Shown piece after piece: positions 55,063 to 64,000 of a stretch of DNA of 64,000 nucleotides. The stretch spans positions 1,212,685-1,276,684 of the forward strand of contig JANAVB010010791.1 of the NCBI GenBank assembly GCA_029216955.1, in the 5' to 3' direction. A model generated the notes under the pieces. That model did no database searches. It saw nothing but the letters and a program-made list of their open reading frames with translations, and had not been told where the DNA came from. How positions within the stretch are numbered: the first letter of the stretch is position 1; every line of letters begins with the position of its first letter. The translations under genes were made by a program, and so were the position numbers. Source of the stretch: Iris pallida. Lineage: Eukaryota; Streptophyta; Magnoliopsida; Asparagales; Iridaceae.

Positions 55063-57562
55063 TGTTGGTATTTTTGCCTTTGGACTAGAAAAGATAGTCC
55101 CACATCGGCTACACCAAATGGTGAGTACCTCAATATAATGCATTGTAGGAACCCTAGAGGGGGGGTGAATAGGGTCAAGCTAACTAAACAAGCACTTAGC
55201 ACAAGCTAATTGGTAATTTAAAAATATAAGTGCAAGAGAAGAAGCAAACACAATACCGACACCCGATATATCCTGGTATCCTCCTAAGAGGCAGTCTAGT
55301 CCCGGAACTCTCTCCGACTTTAATCCACTATTTAAGCAAATAGTTACACACGAGTTTGGATCCGAAGAACTCGCCAACTTCTTACACAAGAGCTTTAATC
55401 CGAAGGGCTCTCCGACTTCAACCGAGAGTTTGGATACGAAGACTCCCCAACTTCAACCGAGAGTTTGGATACGAAGACTCTCCAACTTCAACCTTTCACA
55501 ATAGGTTTTGATCTCCTTATACAATAAGATGAAGATCTCACTTTTCAACTCAATAACTCTAACACAAGTTGTGGATGGCAAATGAAAGCTTTGTAGAGTT
55601 GTTTGTGGATAGGCTTTGGTGGTTTTAAAATTTTTAGGCTCAAAGCATCAACCTTGAATGAAGGGGTTCAAGGCTATTTATAACCAAAGCAAAGAAAAGT
55701 GCAATAATGCAACTTTCACAGGCTGACGGATCATCCGTCGAATTTCTGCGGAAATCTGTCGGATCATCCGCCTGTATAGACCAACGGCTATAAATAGAGC
55801 CGTTGGGATCAATCATTCGTAAAATCCGACCGTTGGAATGCAAACGGTCATATGGCGGAAAATCCGCCGGAATTCTGCGGTTTTCCGCCGGATAATCCGA
55901 ACACTCACAGAAGGTATTCTGTGAGACCATTCGGATCTTCCGTCGGATTTCCGCGGAGATCCGCCGGATTATCCGCCAGGGTTCCGAAGATTGTCCTGGG
56001 ATATTTTCTACCCTAGCTTTCGATTTTGCCATCCATTTCTTGTGTTTACAATTATTCCTATGACTCATTACAGACTCCAGATATACTATAGCAGGTGCAG
56101 GCTTCATCAGAGTCTTGAAATGATGATGGCATGGCTTGGCTTCTTCCTTTGATAGGTGCTGGCTTTTTCCCTTGGCGGCAGCTGTCCAAAGATATCCAGT
56201 TTGTGAAAACTGAATATCTTTCGGGGGCTTCGCCCCCGAACCCCCGACGAGGGGCGCTGCCCCCTCGACCCCCGTCTGCTGACCGGACAGCGGAACCCCC
56301 GGTGCGTGGCTCCAGAGATGTCGTCGGGTGGTTCAGAGAAATCTTGTGGGATCCGTCGTCTTTGGCCCACCATGATTTCTTCATAGCATATGTCCACATT
56401 TGATCTTGCAAATTGCTTTTCTGCAAATACATGTTAGGCGAACAAAGCAATATACATGTAGCAAGTATGATAAGATAAAGCACATTAGGACTATGCAAAG
56501 TTTAAGTATAGGTGCTATGGTGATAGCATAAAAGTTAGTGATATCATAATGATTAAACTTAATTGAATGACCACAATCAAAAACATAGTTTTGATTTTGG
56601 CGACCCAATTAAATTTAAGATAGATAAGCTCATATCACTAATATGTAAACCAATAGGCACATATCACCAAAGGTATAAGTATAAGTAGAAATGCATTTAG
56701 CGATAGTATGAAGATTAGTGATAATGAAGTGCTAAACTTAACATATTAACCATATTCAAAAACATGATACAATCATTGGGCCAACATGCATTGCTTGTGT
56801 TGAGGTGTGCACATGAGGTGTAGTGGGGCACAAGTTTGGGCCATGTGGAAGTATTTTCCTAGAAGGAAAAAGGATTAAATCCAACAAGGATGCAAGTTAA
56901 TTTTTGTTGTGCGGACTCGGACTCGGACACGGACTCCAGGATGTCTCGTGCATGCACGGGAGTGTTCGGGGGGTAGGCGTGGACTGGCACACTTCTATGC
57001 TGATTGTGGGATGATCTAAAATATCAAACTCTATTTTTGAGTATTAGAATTTTAGTCCCACATCGGATAGGAGAAGAGGTGAAGTCTCAACTCCACTCTA
57101 TAAATAGAGCCCCTTGACCTCCTTTGAAAGATGCACAAAGAAGAGAGTTGAGGGAGTCTGTTAAGTCCAGGAAGCCCGTTCAAGTCTCAAATATTAACTT
57201 ACGAGCGTTTCAGAAGTTCTTCGTGAACTTGCTGGTTCCTGGAAGTTGTTCGTGCTCGTGTGGGACGAATAAAGCTTTGAGCAACGGTGGTTCATTCACC
57301 CCAGCATCTCATTCTCGCCTGTCATCGCTGCTGTTGCCTTTTACAGTAACTTCTTTTTAGAAGCTCTACTGCCGATAGTTACTTACACAAAGTCTCTTTA
57401 GATTTTTTGTGTATTACGTAGAATCTTTTTAGATCCTCGTAATTCAGAATCCTCCAGGATCTCTGTTGCACATCTTCTTTAAGGTGCTGCATTTGAAACG
57501 TTGTGTGTACAATTGTTTCAGTTTCAGAATTTTCCATCGAAAATTGTGCCTCGGCACTAACA
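55063..57562 (+). repeat. LTR3 of the copia array, split by a solo LTR
   Basis: 81 bp, insertion 55144-56786, then 776 bp including TGCAT, ending ACTAACA at 57562 before the outer CTTAA. It keeps AATAAAGCTTTGAG and the CATCGAAAA variant seen in the E1 3' LTR. Confidence 0.95.
55144..56786 (+). mobile_element. Solo LTR in LTR3, duplicate of 47648-49291
   Basis: Same ends, same target duplication TGCAT (55139-55143, 56787-56791) and same insertion point. It is a copy made by the tandem duplication rather than a second insertion. One base shorter (a shorter G run near 55164). Confidence 0.88.
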
Positions 57563-57567
57563 CTTAA

Positions 57568-57945
57568 AATGTCCATGAAATCAACTATGCACCTTAGAGA
57601 ATCCTTGTCCAACCAGCCTTTAATAGGAAGCTTTGCCTTAGATAGTATTAAGACAAAGGATTAGGATTAAGCAACTAATAATAATGTGTATGCTGGATTT
57701 GTTGGGTTTGGATATGGTTACTAATACAAAATAATAAACCCCAAAATTGATCATGATACGATAAATATACGATATAACATACATATAATATTATGAATAA
57801 ATATGTATTCATGGATATCACATTTTGAAAGCGTGCTTTTAAATTTGATCAAAATTTACATTTAGAAGAATGTTTGTTTATGCTATATATTGAAATGGAA
57901 CCCTCTTGTTAAAGAAGTAACAATACGACACCATTTTAGGTAAGA
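57568..57945. other. AT-rich DNA right of the copia array
   Basis: No gene or repeat recognised between the outer target duplication and the start of the U2-associated duplication. Confidence 0.6.
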
Positions 57946-57949
57946 ATAT

Positions 57950-58564
57950 ATTTTGACGATCTAGTATTGTTCGCTAAGGGAAGATGAAGCTCCAGAAGAG
58001 ACACTGCCTTTGTACACCATAGATGAAGCTGAGGAATGATCCACAACTGTTCAAGGAAGCAACAACTTCATTTTGTAGCTGGACGACTTATCTAAAGTAA
58101 TGGTTTAGGGTATTTACTAGTACGAGTTGTACTTCTTTAGACAATTTCTTGTATAATAGCTGAGGATATTAGAAAGCAAATCCGTTTAGAATTATCCCTA
58201 TTTCTATCCTAGCTAGAGCCATACAGACGACAATCGTAGATACAGGTACTTGTGTATTCGTATGATGCGTAGTCTGGAGATGTTAGTTATATGTCCGACT
58301 TTTCGTATTTTGGGAGCGGAACATGACAACTACATAAATAAATTAAGTTAGAAATGATTTTGAAATGCAAAATTGTATATATTGCAAGATGAAAAGACGA
58401 CGGAAGTTACGTACTGAAATCCAAGTCTCGTATTGCAAAAACAAAGATATTGGCCGATTAGCTTACAAAAATATGCGTTAACCTATGTTAGCTCTGATTC
58501 GAAAAGTTCGGATAGAAGTAACTCAGATTTCATACCCAATGAAGCATGGTTTGTGTCTGTCACA

Positions 58565-58621
<57 letters not shown>

Positions 58622-58804
58622 TCGGTTCGAGAAGTTCCAGTAGAATTTATTTCTTTCATTTGATTACATTCCGATTACGATTACATTACAGTGTACCAAA
58701 CGAGACCCAAGATTCCCTATACCATTATATGCTCTGATTCGAAAAGTTCGGATAGAAGTAACTCAGATTTCATACCCAATGAAGCATGGTTTGTGTCTGT
58801 CACA

Positions 58805-58855
<51 letters not shown>

Positions 58856-59283
58856 TCGGTTCGAGAAGTTCCAGTAGAATTTATTTCTTTCATTTGATTA
58901 CATTCCGATTACGATTACATTACAGTGTACCAAACGAGACCCAAGATTCCCTATACCATTATATGCATACAGAAATTGTGAAATTTCGTAATATTTGGAC
59001 AAGAATTCTTTCCTATATATATATATGAAGCATGGTTTGTGCCTACCACATTGATAGTTGTATATATCGGCTACAACACTTTCGTTCAAACGTATACCAA
59101 GTATAGTTAAGTGAGAGTATTTTAAAGAAAAATATAAGTGTGGCAAAAACTGAAGCAAAAAATTTACAACCAAACCGGACCATATTTGCTAGTTGGTGCT
59201 TATTTAGTCCCACATCGCCTGGTAAGGAAGGATGGCGGAGCAACAATAGCTAGAAAAGTCCTTGAGAGGCTCCTCCCCAAATC
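57950..59283 (+). repeat. Upstream region of U2 copy 2, duplicated at 33185
   Basis: Matches 33185-34264. Inside it a 239-bp segment is tandemly duplicated (58493-58731 and 58732-58970), each copy carrying an AT array (58565-58619, 58804-58853). Confidence 0.88.
59206..59258 (+). promoter_or_regulatory. snRNA promoter of U2 copy 2
   Basis: USE AGTCCCACATCG (59206-59217), 33 bp, TATA-like TAGAAAAG (59251-59258), RNA start 26 bp after it. In plants this USE-TATA spacing specifies Pol II snRNA transcription. A spacing about 10 bp shorter gives Pol III. Confidence 0.75.
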
Positions 59284-59483
59284 ATACCTTTCTCGGCCTT
59301 TTGGCTAAGATCAAGTGTAGTATCTGTTCTTATCAGTTTAATATCTGATATGTGGGCCATGTGCTCACAATGATATTAATTTAATTTCTTTCATGGGGAG
59401 GGTCCATATGAAGTAGCTAGCTACTGTGGGCCCTTAGGCGTCGCCCTTGTGTTGCACTATTGTATGGGTCAGGCGCACCCACC
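59284..59483 (+). ncRNA. U2: U2 snRNA (possibly functional variant)
   Basis: U2 is the spliceosomal RNA that pairs with the intron branch site. The sequence starts ATACCTTTCTCGGCCTTTTG and has the branch-site-pairing GTAGTA, stem-loop IIa (TCAGTTTAATATCTGATA), and a 3' part with loop TGTTGCACTA typical of plant stem-loop IV, ending GGCGCACCC. The length of about 200 nt fits plant U2. Oddities: stem-loop IIb reads GTGGGCCATGTGCTCACA, less paired than usual, and the Sm-site position reads AATTTCTTTC rather than the standard AATTTTTGA-like run. It may be a diverged or dying copy. Confidence 0.82.
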
Positions 59484-59811
59484 AAAACAAATTTCTGAAA
59501 TTTTAGTTCTATAATTTTTGTATTATAATTTTAATTTTGGAATTAAATGTTGTGCTTGCCAAAAATGTTCATTTAAGTTTGCCAATATATTTGGACGGGA
59601 GATTTTTTGGTTACTTGTATACCCTTTATTTCGGTCTTTACAATATATTTAGAGCTTTCTGACGTGAGGGACACATTTCTAGCACATCGTCGAGTAGGAC
59701 AAACTACTGTATATTAATGTTATTAGCTCATTGTAGAGTGGGAGCTTACTCTTTAGGATACACATTGCTAGGGTCGTGTATCTGCTCTCTCTCTCTCTCT
59801 ATATATATATA
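59484..59811. other. 3' flank of U2 copy 2
   Basis: AT-rich, no gene. A short CT/AT microsatellite is at 59788-59812. I see no clear plant snRNA 3' box. Confidence 0.5.
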
Positions 59812-60037
59812 TACATACATGTACATGATAGGCCTGGATAATTTGGAAAGACTGTAGGACGGATAACCGATAGGAAATTCTCAAACTACATATGTTAGTA
59901 ATTAGGATTGTGATAGCCCCTAGTTACATACATGTACATGATAGGCCTGGATAATTTGGAAAGACTGTAGGACGGGTAACCGATAGAAAATTTTCAAACT
60001 ACATATGTTAGTAATTAGGATTGTGATAGCCCCTAGT
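59812..60037 (+). repeat. 113-bp tandem duplication
   Basis: 59812-59924 and 59925-60037 are near-identical, starting TACATACATGTACATGATAGG. Only a few substitutions, for example GGATAACC versus GGGTAACC, suggest a recent event. Confidence 0.9.
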
Positions 60038-61250
60038 TAGCTAATATATCAAACCATATTAATTGCTTGGCCGTGATTGATGGATATAATCCAGTCTAGT
60101 CTTATATTGTCTAGTCTTGTTTTAGCTTATCTTATTCCTGTACATTGATCTGCATGTTCCTATACATGTTTACTGTTCGTGTTTATGCTTTACTTTTGTC
60201 GGAGAATGATTCAAGAATAAGTTTTGCTCAGGAGAAGGGTTGCAACCTCGGTCCTTTTTTGGTTTACGAGTTGTAATTTGGTTTCAGAATAGTTCTTAAG
60301 GCATCTTGTCATTTGTCGTCCTATCATGTAATAAATATTTTCAGTTTTCTTTAGTATTTCCTGCAACTCATGTACACCATTCACGATTGCCCTTATTGTC
60401 TTTCCTTTATTCCTTGTTGTGATTGCATGCTGGTTTTAGTTCATTAGTTGGCTTCCTTTGTGGTACTTGATATCTGGGGTCTGACTCTACTGATTTTGTT
60501 TCGCCGGATCTAGTAGAAGAACCGGAGGATCTTTCGTACCTTTTCGTTGATGGTGACCACGCGGAGCACCAGGGTTCCTTAGTGGGTGTTCTTTCTTTAC
60601 ACACTAGTATCTGTATATATTATTTTGCAGCATTTAGCCACCGAGCACGTATTTAGCTCGTGTTTTAGACCTTGACATTTAGCCTACGGGCTTGGACATT
60701 ATTTATGTTATTCTAGACTACAGCTAAAGTTGATCATATATGACTATTACTCTTGCTAGTTCTTCATTTTGTATTACTAATTTCATGATAATCTATGTAT
60801 ACATAGTTTGGGATGCTTTACTATTTTATGTTTGATGATCATACTTCTTATACTTGTATATTTGTCTATTGGTTTGTAGTAGTGACCCCATCTTTATAAA
60901 ACTTTGACCGTATCTCGGGATGTTGGAGTACTTTAGTTTACGTAGCTGGCCTAGTCTGTTCCGCTTTCCAGTATTCTGATTCTGGGACGTAACACAAATT
61001 CTGCGTTGTCAACTATCAATCAACATTAAATTTTGATTTGATTTGATTATGTTCAATCTCTGAGAGGTCGGTAGAGAGAGAGGCAATGTTAGTTATGAAT
61101 TTTCAGAAGTTACTTGGGCAAAGGAAAATTTGGCTCATCCGTGCACATAGAGTACGGTTTCGAGAGAGAAAAATATTTTACTTTTTCAAATTTTCTTCTC
61201 TCTAAGATTCTGCCCTAGTGCACTTTTTTTCATCCTCCAGCTCCATCTCA
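60038..61250. other. Non-coding DNA, probable old repeat remnant
   Basis: No coding motif. Pyrimidine/AT-rich sequence with TTTAGCTCGTGTTTTAGACC and similar phrases recalls the non-coding part of an old gypsy LTR, but I cannot place boundaries. Confidence 0.3.
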
Positions 61251-62297
61251 AATCACCAATGGAACCAAAGAGTTCAGATAATTCCAAAAAGGCAGGCAAC
61301 GAAAAAGTGCAGCAAGAGTTTCTTGCAGTCGCCAATCGACCCCGAGTCACCACTTTCGAAAAAAAGCATCCACGATAGCAAGTATTGATAGCACCGTTCT
61401 TCTTCATCTTCTTCTTTTGTATTGTTTTCCTTTGTAGTTAGTTTTTTCCTTATCTTTGTACATATTGTAATAATCGAAAGAAGAAAAAAGAAGAAGGAAC
61501 TAAAACACAGGGATATGACGCGCGCTCACAAAAACTAAAATTTCTACATATGCACAATTTTTATTTTCTTGTCAAACTCAAATTTTGTGCGTATATACTT
61601 TCCCTTACTTCGCGCACATAAAGGATACTCTGTCCCATTTAACAAGCTTGGCCATGTAGAAAATAGCGCCAGGACACCTTTCTCAACTTAATATTCGAAT
61701 GCTAAAAAAATGCGTGAGGGAAAACTGTCTTGAACTTTCAATGAACAATGACAAACTTTCAATCTTTCAAGAAGTAATTTGCATGTGAGCATTATCTGTA
61801 AGCAAATTTCTTGTCTTTGACTTTTGTGCACAGATAACTTTTCTGTGCAGAAAACTTCCCCAACTACAAACTGTGTTTACTCACCATAAAATATATCTCA
61901 AACAGTAAGCAAGAGTGCTTTATAATATTTGAAAGAGAGAAAAGATTGAGAACTATTGTGAAGGAAAGATTGCTTCGAATAATTTTTCGACATCTCTTGC
62001 CCTTCGGAGTTCGCAATCAATTTTTTTTTCTCTCAAACGAGTTGTGGTGATCCGTTTGGTTCGGGAGGAGCTTGTAATGAGTGTATTCTCTTTATTCCAT
62101 TAGTGGAGGTTCTTCAGGGTTGGACTCTGATCTTTTCGTGGTTTTTTCCATCTGCGTTTTCCACATCAAAAAATTTTATGTCTGCGGTTTGTGTTTAGCG
62201 TTTTTGGTTTGTGTGCTTTTGCTCCGTTCTCTCGTAGGACTCTCTAGTTTGGGAAAACGGTTTCCGCGCTTCGTTCTTAACAGTTACCACGGCGGAA
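61251..62297. other. AT-rich DNA upstream of LINE pieces
   Basis: Only short frames, for example a 39-codon plus-strand frame from 61259 starting MEPKSSDNSKKAGN, which I do not recognise. It could be the 5' part of the degraded LINE. Confidence 0.35.
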
Positions 62298-62549
62298 GTG
62301 GATTCATATAGAAATGTTCATGATATTGGAGATGTGCAATTGGATGTGGGTTTGTCTTCTTCGAGTCCTATCGAAGAGGCGCGAAGGCCAACGGTACCAG
62401 AGGATCCCCAAGCAGCAAGGGAGGAAGGCGAGATTTCTATTGGGCATTTAAAGGCAGGTCTTATAACTTCATGGAGCCGACTGGTTGAAGAGGAAGAGCT
62501 AAGTAGCATTCTTAGCATTGGCCACAACCAAAAAGTGAGAAGGAATTAA
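62298..62549 (+). pseudogene. Possible LINE ORF1 tail
   Basis: An 83-codon frame (EEARRPTVPEDPQAAREEG, ISIGHLKAGLITSWSRLV) ending about 85 bp before the endonuclease remnant. Position suggests the C-terminus of a plant L1 ORF1. The sequence itself shows no zinc knuckle. Low certainty. Confidence 0.35.
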
Positions 62550-62633
62550 GAAATATATGCAAGTCATTCCATCTGATCGAATGTTAAGATCTTCGGTGAA
62601 AACACGCGAAAATTCTTTTTGTTCCAAATCCAT

Positions 62634-62938
62634 ATGATCCGAGGTCGTTTTTGGAACATTCGTGGTATTGGTAGTTCTTCAACTCTTGGAAGACTTAAAG
62701 ACGCTCTGTAGGACGAATAGTTTGGCTTTTCTTGCCATTACTGAGCCCAAATGCAGAAGTTCGAAGTTGATCTCATATAAGCTTAAGCTTGGCTTTGATA
62801 TTGCTACATCTAATGAGCGTGGCAATATTTGGTTGTTTGCAAGAAGTGGGGTTTCTAGTGATATTCTTGATCATTGTTCGCAAGTGACAACTGTTTCCTT
62901 AAAGCATTCATCAATAAATGGTGAGATTACGTTGTCAG
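62634..62938 (+). pseudogene. LINE endonuclease fragment
   Basis: The start of a plant L1-type ORF2 apurinic endonuclease: RGRFWNIRGIGSSSTLGR in one frame, then, after stops, FLAITEPKCRSSKLI, KLGFDIATSNERGNIWLFAR and LDHCSQVTTVSLKH in another. The Asn-Ile-Arg-Gly start and the Glu-Pro-Lys block are the metal-binding N- and E-containing motifs of the family. It is cut off at a hAT-like terminus at 62939. Confidence 0.65.
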
Positions 62939-62950
62939 CAGGGCCGGCCC
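62939..62950 (+). other. hAT-like terminal inverted repeat start
   Basis: CAGGGCCGGCCC, the usual opening of many plant hAT-family ends, followed by GCCC-rich flanks and a change from LINE coding to AT-rich sequence. I do not find the opposite end in the window. Confidence 0.4.
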
Positions 62951-63325
62951 AGAACATTTTAATGCCCATGGCGAAATCCAAAATGATGCCCCTTGTTCAA
63001 AAGATGTATTAAAAATAAAATATCAATTTTTTTGAGAAGTTTCAATATTTCATTATCATGAACATGTCTTACATTTAAGGTCTCGTTAAAACCTTGCTTC
63101 CCTCGAGGAAAAGGTACCCTAGCAATTAAGTACAAGCACATTGACCACGTTTAACACAATATCATCAAAATGTTCTACAAAATCAATAAAAACTTCTAGA
63201 CACAAGCAACCTAATAACAACACCAATGTCTTCGTACTCCAAAATGACACCAATGCCTTCACACTCCAAAATGAGAAACCATATCTGAAGTCATCAACAA
63301 GAGAGAAAACTCAGGAATCATAAAA
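62951..63325. other. Possible hAT-derived or intergenic sequence
   Basis: AT-rich, only short frames, no transposase motif. It contains CCAATGTCTTCGTACTCCAA and CCAATGCCTTCACACTCCAA (near 63221 and 63251), a short imperfect direct repeat. Confidence 0.4.
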
Positions 63326-63403
63326 GAAAAGGCTTTGTTTCATGGTTTAAGAATTTATGTTATCGAATCAGATTGTAAGTTGTTAATTCAATCATTTTGC
63401 TGA
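63326..63403 (+). pseudogene. RNase H fragment (RVT_3-like)
   Basis: A 25-codon frame EKALFHGLRIYVIESDCK then LLIQSFC, stop. The E-x-A-L-x-x-G-L and V-E-S-D-C pattern is the central part of the RNase H found at the end of many plant LINEs. It may be the 3' end of the LINE whose endonuclease is at 62634. Confidence 0.45.
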
Positions 63404-64000
63404 GGTTGTAATAAAGCCAATTTGATTCTTTGCCATATTTTGGTTTTGTTGCAACCAAGTTTTGGAAATATGCAACTCTGCTTGGGAGTGAGGATTGAAG
63501 CTTCGATTATGGTCTTATTAAGGTTTTCCTGGATTAGGCCAGACTCTATTTTCTCAAATTTTATCGTATCTTGTACTTTTTGTTTCTAAGAATATGTTTA
63601 AAATTTATCCTATATAATACATATGGTCAAGGTATTTTGTTCAGCTCAAGCAAATTTTGGAATAAATAGTAGAATAATGAGAATACAATGAAACAAAGAG
63701 GAGAATATGAGAGTAGATATTCTAGCAAATTTTGGAATAAAGAGGATAATACAATTAGAAGCCAACTTCAGGACTCCAGGAAGAACAAAACATTTCTGTT
63801 CTTAACTCCACAAAGAAAGTCAAATATCAGGTTCATATTGATACAAACTCACCTTCTTTTCCTCTTCCGGTCAAGGCTTAAGCAGAGCTGCAGAGGCCAG
63901 AGAGAGTTCTTCCATGACCTTCTTCGCTAGTCTCACATAACAATTCCCTATGAAGGAGTTAGGAAAATATATCGGAAAAAATTAGGGATTTGTGCTTCAA
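63404..64000. other. AT-rich DNA at the right edge, nothing recognised
   Basis: Short frames only. The 80-codon plus-strand frame from 63688 shows no motif. Confidence 0.5.

Larger units (their letters stand above)
41721..57562 (+). mobile_element. Copia tandem array E2-E3 with three LTRs
   Basis: LTR1 (41721-42572), internal (42573-47566), LTR2 (47567-50067 including an insertion), internal (50068-55062), LTR3 (55063-57562 including an insertion). The two internal-plus-LTR units are both exactly 7,495 bp. The outer ends carry one target duplication CTTAA (41716-41720, 57563-57567), so the array derives from a single insertion. Both units share several inactivating changes and also have private ones. 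Confidence 0.95.

Noticed and set aside
55144..56786. Second independent insertion of the solo LTR
   Set aside because: Identical insertion point, ends and target duplication as 47648-49291, so it was copied by the tandem duplication.
60038..61250. Defined gypsy LTR
   Set aside because: Some phrases look LTR-like, but no TG...CA ends, PBS or target duplication could be found.

Overview
The window is repeat-dominated nuclear DNA from a flowering plant. The plant assignment rests on four things: Ty3/gypsy elements with a Tat-type layout and a primer site complementary to plant tRNA-Arg; Ty1/copia elements; U2 snRNA copies with the plant upstream sequence element AGTCCCACATCG; and a tRNA-derived SINE-like fragment among long AT microsatellites. 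I cannot name the species. No host protein-coding gene is visible. The only host gene candidates are two U2 snRNA loci, one clearly decayed.

1-31656 is a head-to-tail series of minus-strand gypsy (Tat-like) sequences that share LTRs. From left to right: a gag fragment (Z, 1-513); LTR-a (517-1451); the almost complete but decayed internal region of element A (1452-13058: gag, protease, RT, RNase H, integrase, tandem repeats, and an antisense ORF at 1729-4045); LTR-b (13059-13076 plus 25417-27557); a shrunken internal region B (27558-29516: an RT/RNase H piece fused to gag); and LTR-c (29517-31656). LTR-b is split by a second, plus-strand element P (13077-25411). P has LTRs of 884 and 882 bp and a perfect 5-bp target duplication AAAAT. 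It encodes gag and protease but no RT or integrase. Its 3' half carries a roughly 4.6-kb antisense gene with its own TATA box and several convincing introns.

31657-34260 holds a fold-back sequence, four long AT arrays with a SINE-like unit, AT-rich DNA, and the upstream region of a U2 pseudogene (34265 on). A minus-strand copia element, E1 (34466-40809, target duplication ATTTT), sits in the 3' flank of that pseudogene.

41721-57562 is a copia tandem array on the plus strand in the order LTR1-internal-LTR2-internal-LTR3. The two repeat units have exactly the same length (7,495 bp) and one outer target duplication (CTTAA). LTR2 and LTR3, but not LTR1, contain the same 1.64-kb solo LTR of another family (target duplication TGCAT). 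This gives an order of events: copia insertion, solo-LTR insertion into its 3' LTR, then unequal LTR-LTR crossover. Single-base differences place the crossover within about 80 bp.

57563-64000 holds the second U2 locus (59284-59483) with a duplicated upstream region, a 113-bp tandem duplication, and AT-rich DNA with degraded LINE pieces (endonuclease and RNase H) and one hAT-like terminal sequence.

The most unusual signals are these. The copia LTR promoter has the layout of a plant Pol II snRNA gene (USE, 33 bp, TATA), with the same spacing as the adjacent U2 genes. The same copia family lacks a tRNA primer site and instead carries a 14-nt stretch complementary to its own LTR. The P element carries a spliced antisense gene.
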